64,000 bases of DNA. It comes from Bathynomus jamesi. Its lineage: Eukaryota; Arthropoda; Malacostraca; Isopoda; Cirolanidae. Positions 21,672 through 34,913 of this stretch are shown here, piece after piece. The position numbers were made by a program, and so were the translations under genes. Positions within the stretch are counted from its first letter, which is position 1; every line of letters starts with the position of its first letter. The notes beneath the pieces are model-generated. The model worked only from the letters and a program-made list of their open reading frames with translations, did no database searches and was not told the origin of the DNA. The DNA lies in the NCBI GenBank assembly GCA_023014485.1, contig JAJOZX010005616.1, positions 1 through 64,000 of the forward strand, read 5' to 3'.

Positions 21672-22164
21672 TATATATATCGTATACGTATATATATATA
21701 TATATATTATTTTTTGTAATAATCATATAAAATGACTTTGCCAGATTCAGTAAAAGTTCATTAGAACACATCCATTTAAATGCATGCTTTAATTGCCTGT
21801 TCGTTTCATTTATCAGAAAGTCTAATTTAGGATGGAAAGAAGTAAGCGTGGTGTGATTTGCATATTGTACGCAATTTAATGTGGCTTAAAGATAAATATC
21901 ATTGACGTGGATTAGAAATAGTAATGGCCCAATAATAGATTCTTGTGGAACCCCACTAGTTAGCATCACTTTGTCGGAAAAATTGTCTTTTAATCTAATA
22001 TAGTAATGACGATTTGAACCAATCGAGGGTATTTCGTCTTATTCTGTATATGTAAAGTTTATTCAATAAGATTTCATGCGAAAGAGTATTAGATGTTTTT
22101 GGACAAGCCAAGGAAGACGAACTTAGTGTTTTTTGCTGTTTAGCTTCTGACAGATATTTTCGAG

Positions 22165-22368
22165 TCAATGAAAGAAAGCCACCCCCCCCCCCCAGCCTTC
22201 TTTAGTTAGCTTTATAAGGCTAACTAACGAAAATATCACGACCTAACCTAACCAATCGTTAGGTCAGCTGTACGTCCTTGACGATTGGTTAGATTAGGTC
22301 GTTATATTTTCATTAGTTAGCCTTATAAAACTAACTAAAGAAGGCTGGGAGTGGCTTTCTTTCATTGA
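22165..22368. mobile_element. FB-1 foldback MITE (U2)
   Basis: A hairpin beginning TCAATGAAAGAAAGCC with matching complement; the homopolymer run is of C on this strand. Confidence 0.8.
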
Positions 22369-22604
22369 TCCATATTTTCTAATAGCATGTTTATGGCATC
22401 TTCCGCTCTACGCCCACTTCTAAACCCAAATTGTGTTTAGTTAAAATATCGTATTTGATTAAGAATTTATTAAGTTTATCGTATACAATTTTTTCAAATA
22501 CTTAATTTGGTAATACGGAAATGGGGCGATAATTGGATGGAGTATTTGAGTTTCCTCACTTAAATACAGAGCATACTCTGGGCCCCTTTAGACTGTCAGG
22601 GAAT

Positions 22605-22762
22605 ATGTTATAATGTTATAATGTTATAATGTTTCAGACCAACAAAGACCCTAGGATCCACTCATGGCTGGTCTACCTAACTGTGTTCGTAATCGTGTAT
22701 TGTGTATGTCCTCCGTGGTGGCGGAGGGGACCTACAATTTTACGTGGGTTCCGAACCACAAG
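22605..22762 (-). repeat. R1 repeat (U2, second, inverted)
   Basis: Begins with ATGTTATA repeats and ends CGAACCACAAG. Flanks LINE-C on the side facing LINE-B. Confidence 0.7.
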
Positions 22763-23362
22763 AACATAAGAAATTATGTAAAACTGCCGGTAAATTGGCA
22801 ACGACCAATTTTTACGAAACTAAATAATTATCAATTTAAAAATAATTAATTATCGATTTAAAACTAAAGATAGAATCTCTCGATCCAGAGGATCAAGTCA
22901 TAATAACTACTATCCACAAATATGTTACACTCTATATCTATTTATAACGGACATGCAAATATATCAGATCCAAAGAATCCAGTCAATTTCATTACGGTAT
23001 CCATCAAGTCACGGTCCATATCGATTGCGGACCAAGTCAAAATTTACAACCATATACATTACAATATATACACTTACGAGGAAAAGTGTAGTAGTGTGGC
23101 TGTAAAGACTGTACAGTAATGTAGAAATGTGTGTGCACCCATTATGGGTCTCCCATTTAAAGGTGTTTGTGGGGCAAGTGAAGATCATGAGTTTTTCAAT
23201 ACCTCACAGTACTATGGGGGGCACCGCTCGGCAGAGGAATCTCTTTAAATGGGGTGTGTAAGGACAGAGAGTATCCCCTAACCCAAGACGCTGCCTCCCT
23301 ATATCCCACAACACTTGTGTTGAGCTGTGGGATCTATCCCCACAAAGCTTAATTTTACTACC
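22763..23362. other. LINE-B 3' UTR and unassigned sequence (U2)
   Basis: Equivalent of 4237-4838. Contains the conserved LINE-B 3' stem-loop near 23305-23335. Confidence 0.45.
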
Positions 23363-26180
23363 TTAAACTATACCCTTTCTATCAACATGCGCGTCTAATC
23401 GATTTTTAAACATGTTTATAGACGTGCTACTAATTACTTCTACCGGCAAACTATTCCAGCTATTTACTATTCTATGCGTAAAAAAGTTTTCGCAACTGCT
23501 GTCTCGAACCTTCTACTTGTCAACTTACACCCGTTATTTCTAGTCCTATTATATTGAGATATTTCGAAAAAGCTATCTCTATCTACGTTATCAAACCCAT
23601 TCATAATTTTGAAAACCTGGATTAGATCACCCCTTAACCTCCTAGTCTCGAGTGTAGTCAATTTTAACTCCTTAAGCCTATCCTCGTACGACTTTGACCT
23701 AAGAGACGGAATCATCTTAGTTGCTCGTCTTTGAACTCTTTCGATTTTGTCTATATCTTTGCGCATATGCGGATTCCAAAATTGGACCGCGTACTCCAAA
23801 TGGGGTCTAACTAATGATTTATAAAGAGGAACTATAATATCGCGCGATTTGTACTCAAAATTTCGAGCTATAAAACCTAACACTTTGTTCGCCTTATTGA
23901 CCGCTGCTGTACTTTGTTTCGCTACTTTTAAATCACCAGTGACTATAACTCCTAAATCTTTTTCCTGCTCTACGCTTGTTAAATCTTTCCCTGACATACT
24001 ATACGCAAAATTACCGTTACGCGAACCTATATGCAAAATTTTGCACTTATCCACGTTAAATCTCATTTGCCATGTGACTGACCAATCAACGATTTTATTC
24101 AGATCTTCCTGAATTTTACCTCTATCTTCGTCATTAATCGCCCTACCACCCAGCTTCGTGTCATCCGCAAACTTTGAAACTGTACTGACTAGGCCGACAT
24201 CTAAATCGTTAATATATATAAGAAAAAGCAAGGGGCCCAATACAGAACCCTGAGGAACGCCACTCGCTACATTAGCCCAACACGACTCCGCTCCATCAAC
24301 GACCACCCTCTGTTTCCTGCCTCGCAACCACTCTTCTAGCCAATTTATTACTACACCCTGATTCCATGAGCCTTAGTTTTTTCAATGAGTCTTTTGTGCG
24401 GCACGGTGTCAAACGCTTTTTGAAAATCTAAATACACTACATCAACCGCCCGATGTCTATCGTAAACGTCAACCACGCTTTGGAAAAATTCTAAAAGATT
24501 AGTTAAGCAAGATTTGTTTCGCCTAAAACCGTGCTGCGTATTTCTAACCAGATTATGCATTCTAAGTGTTCGACTATACGATCCCTAATTATTGATTCCA
24601 GTAGCTTACCTACAACAGACGTTAAACTGATTGGCCTATAATTTCCCGCCGCACCTTTATCGCCTTTCTTAAAGATAGGTTTGTGAAATTATCTGGTACG
24701 CACCCCTCAGAAATAGACGCATTAAAAATCTTTGTTAGCGGCACAACAATGCTATCTTTTAATTCTTTTAGTTGTATGGGATATATGGAATCCGGACCCG
24801 GTGATTTACGCGTTTTCATTTTATCAATATAGCGCATTACTTCCCCTTCACTAACGACAATATTATCCAAAATATTACCATTATCAAAAGGTATTATGTC
24901 TATGACCGTAGGGATATTCGTTACATCTTCTATAGTAAAAACTGACGTAAAAAATTCGTTTAGCAAGGTAGCCATTTCCTTGTTTTCAGAGACTAGATCT
25001 CCATTTACATTTTTCAATGGACCCAAGACACTTTTTACTGGATTTCTATTATTGACGTATTGAAAGAATCGCTTGGGGTTTTCTTTACCGTCACGAGCTA
25101 TGGAGATTTCAAATTCGCGCTTGGATTTTTTATTACACTTTTCGCTTCACGCCTCAGAGATATGTAGTTGTTTCGTAACAACAAATTGTCTTTATCGCAC
25201 TTATGTTGCCTATAAGCCCTATCTCTACTCTTTATAATTTCGTACTCTAGAAGTAAACCACAAGGGCTTGTTGTTTACTTTCGCACGCTTAATTTTGTAC
25301 GGTACACATTCCTCATTTATAGTCCTAAATACTGTTTCGAACGATTCCCACATTAGTTTTGCGTTGGAGTTCCCCATCACGTTTTCCCAATTGACGTGTG
25401 ACAATTTATTTCGAAATTTACAAAAGTCTGCGTGCTGGAAGTTAGGAATTTTAGTCGAGTTAGTTGGTTTCGAGTGACTTACTGAGAGGACAAACTCTAC
25501 CATATTGTGATCGCTATTGCTTAACGGTTCTATTACTTGAAGATCAGTAATTAGCCTATCATCCGTAGTTATTACTAAATCTAAAATACTGTCCAACCTC
25601 GTAGGTTCCCCAACCTTTTGAATAAGAAAGCTATCCTCGAGAAAATTAACTAAACGATTACCTTCCGCGTCTCCCTGCATTGTATCGTAATTCACGTTGG
25701 CGCAATTAAAGTCACCCATAACTAAAGCCTGCTCACTACCGATTATTCTCTTTAGTTCACGATATAACGCTTCGTCCGTATCAGCTGTTTGATTAGGGGG
25801 CCTATATATAACCGCAACAAGAAGTTTGAAGTCGTTAATTTAAGTTCTGCTATAGTCGAATCTATCGGTTCTGGAATTGAGTGCTTTACTTCTATAACGT
25901 TCGCAATATTATCTTTGATATACAACATAACACCGCCTCCTCGCCTACCTATTCTGTTTTTAACAAAAAGTCTATAACCTTTAATTTGATACTCCCCTAC
26001 AAAGTCACGTGTTTCAGTGCTAAGCCACGATTCGTTTATCGCAATTAATCATAGTCTTTACAAGCAATTAAAGAAAAAAATTCATTTATTTTATTTCGTA
26101 GGCTACGAGCATTTAAGGATAGAACCTTCAAATTGTTTGTAATTACGACACCTTCGCGAGCGCAGGGGAAATAAGTGGAA
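23363..26180 (-). pseudogene. LINE-B ORF2 endonuclease/RT (U2)
   Basis: Same product as 1412-4236. Here the segment from 24327 down to 23467 is open and includes GVPQGSVLGPLLFLIYINDL, FADDTKL and the long thumb region. The LDFQKAFDTVPH block is intact at about 24400-24440, unlike in U1 and U3. Breaks lie near 23480, 24350, 24560, 24680, 25128, 25243, 25440 and 25835. The endonuclease motif MGDFNCANVNY is at about 25690-25719. Confidence 0.88.
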
Positions 26181-26181
26181 T

Positions 26182-26492
26182 TTACGCTGGGACCGTTCGA
26201 GTTACGGCAGCCTGAAAAGAAGAGACAGTATTATGAAATAGTCTTCCTAAACGCGCAGCTCCAACGTCATTAAGATGAAGTCCATCTTCGAGGAACAAGT
26301 CCCTCCTGCCGTAGAAACTGTTCCAAAAATTTGCAAAATGCACTCCTTCCTGTTGGCAAAGAGACTTTAGGTTATTGTTAATATAGGTCGCCTTGCTGTA
26401 GAAATCGTTACGTTGGATAATTCGAGGAAGTATACCTGTTAAAACAATCTTATTAGTTTTCTCCTTTAGTCGCTCTAATAAGTCCCTGTACC
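26182..26492 (-). pseudogene. LINE-B ORF1 esterase, downstream part (U2)
   Basis: Contains DGLHLNDVGAARLG. The N-terminal side is cut by hAT-1; the TSD CCTGTACC is at 26485-26492. Confidence 0.75.
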
Positions 26493-27375
26493 CAGAGCTG
26501 GGCAATAAATACATTGAATGTATTTAAATACTAAATACTAAATACATGGGAGAAATGTATTTAAATACTAAATACTAAATACATTTTACGAATGTATTTA
26601 GATACTAAATACAAAATACATCAATTGTATTTAAATACATTTGTAAATACATTTTAAATACATACAAATTTTAACATATGCATTCATTAATTCATGAGTA
26701 ACAACAATATAAAATGCTTGATAAAGGATAAAGAAATAGTACAATCTAATTTCCGATTATATATTTCCCTTTTTAGAACAAAACAAAAACAAAAGAACTT
26801 AGAACTTACGATGTTCAACCAGTGACATATTATACTCATTATATCATTGCAAAATGAGTAACAATTAATGAGTAGATGAGACATAAACGTAAACATAAGA
26901 CGTAAACATAAACATAAGGCACCTTACGAATTCTCTTTTATTTCACGGTTGCTGCGGATCAAAACCAATCTTTCAAAAGTTCTGTCTGAAAGAGTTTCTT
27001 TTGGGAGTCAAAGTGATTCCCGTGAATGAGAATATTCGCTCTACCGGTGCCGAAGATGGTAATGTCGTGTTATAGCGGAGGAACAGTCTTTTCATGAGAG
27101 GATGTTTTCCCAAACTGTTGAAACATGAACCATGCTGTACTACACTGTCGACGCGTCGTACTGTGCTAGTACAGAACGTGTATTAAACCAGTAAAAGTAT
27201 TTACATTTTTATATTTTGAGTATTTAAATACATTGTATTTAAATACTCATTAAAGTATTTAAATACTATATTTAAATACATGAAAAACAATGTATTTATA
27301 AATACAGTTCTACATACACAAATGTATTTAAATACGTATTTAAATACAAATGTATTTAAATACTGCCCAGCTCTG
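26493..27375. mobile_element. hAT-1 (U2)
   Basis: 883 bp, ends CAGAGCTGGGCA and GCCCAGCTCTG, TSD CCTGTACC on both sides (26485-26492, 27376-27383). Subterminal GTATTTAAATAC repeats as in U1. Confidence 0.88.
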
Positions 27376-27383
27376 CCTGTACC

Positions 27384-28009
27384 TAGCCAGCAGTTCTTCC
27401 GATCTAGAATTTAAAACGTTATTAGTACCGACATGAATAACATACGTTGTGTCCTCGGTGGTACTGTCTGTAAAATGGTCAACATTATTAATTATATCCT
27501 CCACCCTGGCACCAGGGTAGCAGTAACGGCGCCTACGACGAGGGTTTCTCCCACAGAATTCCTCGAGCTGCCCTCGAACAATGGAATCACCAACGAGTCG
27601 TATTTCCGGTTCATCAGTATCTTCGAACCCTAAAACAGAAAACTTATTGCTTGTTATTACTGGTAGACAAGTCTTTGCTTTTCTCAATGGGGCTCCATTT
27701 CGCACTCGAACGAAGGGTTGGGAACTAGGGGAAAGAGAGAGGGCTATTAGTACTATTTATATTATTAATAGAAACTGAGGCAGGAAGGGTCGTAACTGGA
27801 GTCTCAAGGGATTCTAATTTTGCCGTCAGGAGCATCACGCTTTCTTCAAGTCTCACCCTGGCCTCCCTCTCACGTTCTAACTCGTTCCTCAGCACTTCCA
27901 TGCTTGAGCACCACCTGCAAACTAACTGATCATTATTATTAGCCATTGTAAACGCGTAAGCAGCAAATTTCCCTTCACAGCGACTGCAAGTACTTGACGG
28001 GGGTGCCAT
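27384..28009 (-). pseudogene. LINE-B ORF1: zinc ribbon, coiled coil and esterase N-part (U2)
   Basis: Starts at the ATG complementary to 28007-28009 (MAPPSSTCSRCEGKF). Residues about 8-35 hold CSRC and CRWC, a CxxC/CxxC zinc-binding pair. Residues about 36-70 are rich in E, R and L (LRNELEREREARVRLEES), a probable coiled coil. A Ser/Asn-rich linker follows, then the esterase Ser block RLVGDSIVRG and VIHVGTNNV at about 27420. A frame break occurs near 27715-27730. This architecture (zinc finger, coiled coil, esterase) is known for CR1-type ORF1. Confidence 0.78.
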
Positions 28010-28760
28010 GCTTTTAATTAGTTAAACAACAAAAAACAAAAACAAAAAAAAAAAAAAACGAGCGTTTGGAAATTAATAAATTACGACGTAGGTCTACCGC
28101 GTTCTTGAAACGCAGAAACAGGTTCTTGTAACACAAATTTATTACTAAATTAATATAGAATTATTACTAAATTAATATAGAATTAAGCTACCGACGAAAG
28201 AAATGTTAAAGAAAAAGTATTAAATGAAACTTATCTGGTCACTGTTTACTGACTTAATCCTTTTTTTCCCACGGTAGGTGAACCTTTTGGAGGTCAGGTA
28301 GTGTGTGAAGGAAAACTGAACCTTAAGACGCTACGTTTATGATAGATTTGAAAAACAACAAAGGCAAACCAAGGGAATTTCAACCTTATGACTGCACGTT
28401 TTCTGATTGATTTGAAAAACAAACAAGGCAGTAGCCTTGGTTTGATCAAATAATATAGTACTGAATAACGTCAATAAATTAAATATATTCGTTAATGAAT
28501 GATTAGTAGCACGAAGTAATTTAGTTAAGAATGCACGGAACACTTTTTTTTTTTAAAACACTTCAACGAAAACCACTTATTCAATTGGTAACACTCGACA
28601 CTCGATAAAACACGTCTGTTCACAAGGAAAGACTGATCACTGTTACTGATTCATTCATTAGTTCACTGAGTGTGAGTGTAATTCCATCCCATACTGAGTT
28701 GTATGTGTTTGCTAGGATCGTAGTGATGTCAAAATCTTAATTTTTAAGATTTTTTATTGC
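28010..28760 (-). other. LINE-B 5' UTR / upstream region (U2)
   Basis: Poly-A/CA-rich just upstream of the ORF1 ATG. It carries a tandem duplication of about 22 bp (28143-28186) and a pair of diverged direct repeats of about 55 bp around 28320-28435 sharing GATTTGAAAAACAA. It may hold the internal promoter of the LINE; the 5' boundary is not visible. Confidence 0.4.
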
Positions 28761-28774
28761 TGAAGAGATGTCGT

Positions 28775-29025
28775 TCAGTAGAACTGAATCAAAGAAAAAT
28801 GAGGTTGGAGTGGGTTGTGCCATGTGTTGTTGGTAGTGAATGTCAGTACTTGGAATTGAAGCTGCGGTATTGGAGCCGATATCTGCGGAAAGTTGTTTAA
28901 TAAATTAACTATGTCTTTGGGATCAGTGTAAGAATTTCCGTCTTGTGTGAGAGAGAACAATGAATTTGATCTCACCTTTTTTTGTATTAATTAAATCCTT
29001 CAGAATGTTCTTGTATAAAGTCCTT
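28775..29025 (-). pseudogene. LINE-F: ORF2 linker fragment of another non-LTR element (U2)
   Basis: The - strand translation SLTQDGNSYTDPKDIVNLLN resembles the segment between endonuclease and RT in Jockey/CR1 ORF2 (DG..ITDPKEIA..FN.FF). It is only about 70 residues long, with stops on both sides. Confidence 0.5.
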
Positions 29026-29051
29026 GTATAATGTTTATACCTGTCGAGTCT

Positions 29052-29098
29052 GAAATAAAGCGTTTGTTTGTTGTTTGTTTGTTTGTTTGTTTGTTCCA
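29052..29098 (+). repeat. (GTTT)n microsatellite
   Basis: Follows AATAAAGCG. Resembles the 3' tail of some LINEs, like the (TTTG)n tail of LINE-C. Confidence 0.85.
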
Positions 29099-29520
29099 TA
29101 GCCTTTTAGGATTGGGTTTTGTTTAAGTTTTCAACAATAGTGATCTGCTTTCGCTCTTTTAATGTTATAAAGATCGTGATTGGCCGAAATTGGTCACGTG
29201 GGAAATAATTAACCAATATAGCTAAAACTACCATCTAAGCTAGTGTAATCTGGTTCCCATGAAACTTAACAGGGCAGTATTGATGATACTGATGTTACAT
29301 GATGATGTAACAATAAACTATAATATACAGAACTATAGGTTCGTTACAGTTATTACATTTACAATATTCATACTACAAGGTCAATATTACCCGACCACAC
29401 CCAACGATAATTTTCTTGCCCCTCCAAATTTACAAGTCTAGCTACACGCTTGAAATTCAAAATAAAGAGTGAATGTCTGAAAGTGGCGCAGCGCGCGGCT
29501 TCGAATAAATTTTCCCCCGT
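29099..29520. other. Unassigned sequence (U2)
   Basis: AT-rich; no motif or element boundary recognised. Confidence 0.35.
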
Positions 29521-29948
29521 TATAAGTACTGGGCCATATTTACTTATTTGAATATGTCATTAGCTTTGGGACAGTCACAAAGAAATTCAAGAAATGAAGA
29601 AACTTTTTCTATCATAAAACAGTCTAGTACAGTACTAGCCTTATTAAATGGAACATTTTACTATATAAACACAAAACCTGCGAAAGTTCATTGTGATTTC
29701 AAAATTAAATCAGTAAGGATTAAGTTAGTTATAAAAACTTTTGTTTGCATACCAAAAATAATTTTAGGCATGTCATTTAAAATATAGTGATTTAAGCGAC
29801 TTAAAAGCTCTTTTTCTTTGTTATTTCTTGTCTCCAAACTTAAACTGATTAGAGAAGTATCTTTATCTCTGTATCTTGTCTGTTTCTTAAAAAGTATCTT
29901 GTATTTTGTATCTAAAATAAATTTTTAATGTATCTTGCCCATCTCTGT
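29521..29948. mobile_element. Possible hAT-like MITE related to hAT-1 (U2)
   Basis: The right end reads GTATCTTGCCCATCTCTG, which on the other strand begins CAGAGATGGGCAAGATAC. This is close to the hAT-1 terminus CAGAGCTGGGCAATAAATAC, and GTATCT motifs repeat just inside. A degenerate left end (TACTGGGCCATATTTAC) is at about 29527. No TSD was found because the right flank is (AT)n. Equivalent in U3 at about 56245-56670. Confidence 0.45.
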
Positions 29949-29966
29949 ATATATATATATATATAT

Positions 29967-32282
<2,316 letters not shown>

Positions 32283-32318
32283 AGTAAAATCACAGAATAA
32301 CACGTGATCTTATTAATA

Positions 32319-32477
32319 AGCAAACAACCACAGGGAAAAGAAAAAGAAATCCGAGCGCTTTCGTGATATATTTACATTTTCAGGGACAAGAAAGAAATTT
32401 CTTGTCCCTGAAGATGTGAATATATCACGAAAGCGCTCGGATTTCGTGTTTCTTTTTCTTTACCCTGTGGTTGTTTG

Positions 32478-32479
<2 letters not shown>
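32319..32479. mobile_element. PLE-terminus foldback (U2)
   Basis: An inverted repeat with arms of about 75 bp, starting AGCAAACAACCACAGGG, folding around AAGAAATTTCTT. Each arm carries the pattern CTGAAGA - short hairpin - CGAAA that is typical of hammerhead-bearing Penelope-like element termini. No coding sequence. (AT)n borders both sides. Confidence 0.6.
32407..32446 (+). ncRNA. Hammerhead-ribozyme-like core in PLE foldback (U2)
   Basis: CCTGAAGA, then the hairpin GTGA-ATATA-TCAC, then GAAAGC. CUGANGA and GAAA are the invariant hammerhead core boxes. The mirror core is on the - strand at 32351-32385, where ATGTGA becomes AAATGT, weakening stem II. Catalytic activity is not shown. Confidence 0.5.
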
Positions 32480-32525
<46 letters not shown>

Positions 32526-32527
<2 letters not shown>

Positions 32528-32840
32528 TGGTATATGGAAAGTAATCCAGAGACATGTTCCAAACTTTAGAAATAAAATAAAATACAATGGAATGAGAGAA
32601 CAGGTAGATTTTGTACTATTCGCTGCGATAGGCTAGAGACTCATAAAAACGAAGGTGAAAAATACACTCTGAATACGAGGCCCAAAACTCTTTAACGTAC
32701 TACCAAATGAACTGAGGAACCTCCATCACATCAGCATAAATACATTCAAGAACCAGCAGGAGAGGTTCTTATTGAAAGTCCCCTGTCCAGCCATGAGTAG
32801 CTGGCAACGAGAGCAGAATGAAAGCAAATCAAATCCCTAA
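32526..32840 (+). pseudogene. LINE-E C-terminal fragment (junction J2)
   Basis: Same fragment as 13588-13904, with the tail INTFKNQQERF and a stop at 32838-32840. Lies between (AT)n tracts. Confidence 0.6.
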
Positions 32841-33030
32841 ATGAGGCGGGATGCTGCAGAGGTGTCGATTCTAAACCGTTGTTTGAAGACAAAGTAAACT
32901 AAAGTAATATACAGTATATATACGCACAGACACACACATAATATTATATATATATATCGTAAAGAACGACGCTTGTATAGGAGATATTCCGCGCAAGACG
33001 AGAAAGAGAAAACGGAACAAATGAAAAAAT

Positions 33031-33104
33031 GAAGTACCACCTGGGAATCGAACCGGGATCTTCCGATTGCCGGTCAGACGCGATACCACTACACCATGGA
33101 CTTC
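33031..33104 (-). pseudogene. tRNA-like sequence, array unit 1
   Basis: Box A TGGTGTAGTGG and box B GGTTCGATTCC are present. The terminal stem GAAGTCCA pairs with TGGTACTTC only with a bulged base. The anticodon stem TCTGA/TCGGA pairs, but the loop CCGGCAA lacks U33. This copy has one C fewer before the T arm. Better read as a tRNA-derived promoter or SINE head than a working tRNA. Confidence 0.6.
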
Positions 33105-33295
33105 ACTCTTCCAAATGCCGTAATTCCTCTACATACTCGCAGAAACCAATGCCCAAGGGGGCACCTCCCGCATGCCGTAACATTATATACATTCAACTGC
33201 AAAGAACACGCAGTATAAATAACGTAAAGAACGACGCTTGTATAGGAGATATTCCGCGCAAGACGAGAAAGAGAAAACGGAACAAATGAAAAAAT

Positions 33296-33370
33296 GAAGT
33301 ACCACCTGGGAATCGAACCCGGGATCTTCCGATTGCCGGTCAGACGCGATACCACTACACCATGGACTTC
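33296..33370 (-). pseudogene. tRNA-like sequence, array unit 2
   Basis: Full A and B boxes; T stem CCGGG/CCCAG with one mismatch. Same fold limits as unit 1. Confidence 0.6.
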
Positions 33371-33560
33371 ACTCTTCCAAATGCCGTAATTCCTCTACAT
33401 ACTCGCAGAAACCAATGCCCCAAGGGCACCTCCCGCATGCCGTAACATTATATACATTCAACTGCAAAGAACACGCAGTATAAATAACGTAAAGAACGAC
33501 GCTTGTATAGGAGATATTCCGCGCAAGACGAGAAAGAGAAAACGGAACAAATGAAAAAAT

Positions 33561-33635
33561 GAAGTACCACCTGGGAATCGAACCCGGGATCTTCCGATTG
33601 CCGGTCAGACGCGATACCACTACACCATGGACTTC
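33561..33635 (-). pseudogene. tRNA-like sequence, array unit 3
   Basis: Same sequence as unit 2. Confidence 0.6.
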
Positions 33636-33827
33636 ACTCTTCCAAATGCCGTAATTCCTCTACATACTCGCAGAAACCAATGCCCCAAGGGGGCACCTCC
33701 CGCATGCCGTAACATTATATACATTCAACTGCAAAGAACACGCAGTATAAATAACGTAAAGAACGACGCTTGTATAGGAGATATTCCGCGCAAGACGAGA
33801 AAGAGAAAACGGAACAAATGAAAAAAT

Positions 33828-33902
33828 GAAGTACCACCTGGGAATCGAACCCGGGATCTTCCGATTGCCGGTCAGACGCGATACCACTACACCATGGACT
33901 TC
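33828..33902 (-). pseudogene. tRNA-like sequence, array unit 4
   Basis: Same sequence as unit 2. Unit 5 (from 34020) breaks off inside its tRNA-like block at about 34104, the inversion point. Confidence 0.6.
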
Positions 33903-34247
33903 ACTCTTCCAAATGCCGTAATTCCTCTACATACTCGCAGAAACCAATGCCCCAAGGGGCACCTCCCGCATGCCGTAACATATATACATTCAACTGCAAA
34001 GAACACGCAGTATAAATAACGTAAAGAACGACGCTTGTATAGGAGATATTCCGCGCAAGACGAGAAAGAGAAAACGGAACAAATGAAAAAATGAAGTACC
34101 ACCTCCTATACAAGCGTCGTTCTTTACGTTATTTATACTGCGTGTTCTTTGCAGTTGAATGTATATAATGTTACGGCATGCGGGAGGTGCCCCCTTGGGG
34201 CATTGGTTTCTGCGAGTATGTAGAGGAATTACGGCATTTGGAAGAGT

Positions 34248-34322
34248 GAAGTCCATGGTGTAGTGGTATCGCGTCTGACCGGCAATCGGAAGATCCCGGG
34301 TTCGATTCCCAGGTGGTACTTC
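34248..34322 (+). pseudogene. tRNA-like sequence, first inverted unit
   Basis: Same block on the opposite strand, with box A at 34255-34265 and box B at about 34300-34310. Confidence 0.6.
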
Positions 34323-34514
34323 ATTTTTTCATTTGTTCCGTTTTCTCTTTCTCGTCTTGCGCGGAATATCTCCTATACAAGCGTCGTTCTTTACGTTATT
34401 TATACTGCGTGTTCTTTGCAGTTGAATGTATATAATGTTACGGCATGCGGGAGGTGCCCCCTTGGGGCATTGGTTTCTGCGAGTATGTAGAGGAATTACG
34501 GCATTTGGAAGAGT

Positions 34515-34590
34515 GAAGTCCATGGTGTAGTGGTATCGCGTCTGACCGGCAATCGGAAGATCCCGGGTTCGATTCCCAGGGTGGTACTTC
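34515..34590 (+). pseudogene. tRNA-like sequence, second inverted unit
   Basis: Same as the preceding block, with one extra G after the T arm (CCCAGGGTGG). Confidence 0.6.
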
Positions 34591-34693
34591 ATTTTTTCAT
34601 TTGTTCCGTTTTCTCTTTCTCGTCTTGCGCGGAATATCTCCTATACAAGCGTCGTTCTTTACGTTATTTATACTGCGTGTTCTTTGCAGTTGA

Positions 34694-34728
<35 letters not shown>

Positions 34729-34913
34729 ACCTTACAGTGGCTTACACTGTCTTTAAAAGCCTAATTAAGAGTCAGGCTAATTACAGGCTTCTAGCGATTT
34801 TTTTTTCACAATTTTTAATTGATGAAGTTTTCTAAACCGGACAATCGAACAAATCTGTAATTTGATCAAATGTAGTTATAATGATTGCCTATTTAATATT
34901 TACATACAATATG

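Larger units (their letters stand above)
20606..22604 (-). pseudogene. LINE-C degenerate RT fragment with two foldbacks (U2)
   Basis: Reverse-complement equivalent of 4995-6990: (CAAA)n tail at 20606-20630, (AAT)n at 20849-20890, C-terminal tail at about 21112-21250, RT remnants to 22604. Too many stops for function. Confidence 0.68.
32958..34697. repeat. tRNA-like tandem array with internal inversion
   Basis: About 265-268-bp units start CGTAAAGAACGACGC at 32958, 33223, 33488, 33755 and 34020. At about 34104 the array flips, and inverted units continue with equivalent ends at 34128, 34395 and 34663. Each unit carries one tRNA-like block with Pol III A and B boxes plus about 190 bp of unit-specific sequence. 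Units differ by only a few bases. The array sits within the (AT)n of the U2/U3 junction. Junctions J1 and J3 lack it. Confidence 0.92.

Noticed and set aside
33031..34590. Six functional tRNA genes
   Set aside because: A and B boxes are good, but the acceptor stem needs a bulge, the T stem has a mismatch, and the anticodon loop CCGGCAA has C instead of U at position 33. A tRNA-derived repeat is more likely; a covariance-model score would decide.
32958..34697. CRISPR array
   Set aside because: Units are tandem ~266 bp throughout without short repeats separating unique spacers, and the context is eukaryotic.
33089..34727. Repeated open frames beginning MVSRLTGNRKIP on both strands
   Set aside because: They are read-through of the tRNA-like array units; no motif, and they exist only because the unit is repeated.
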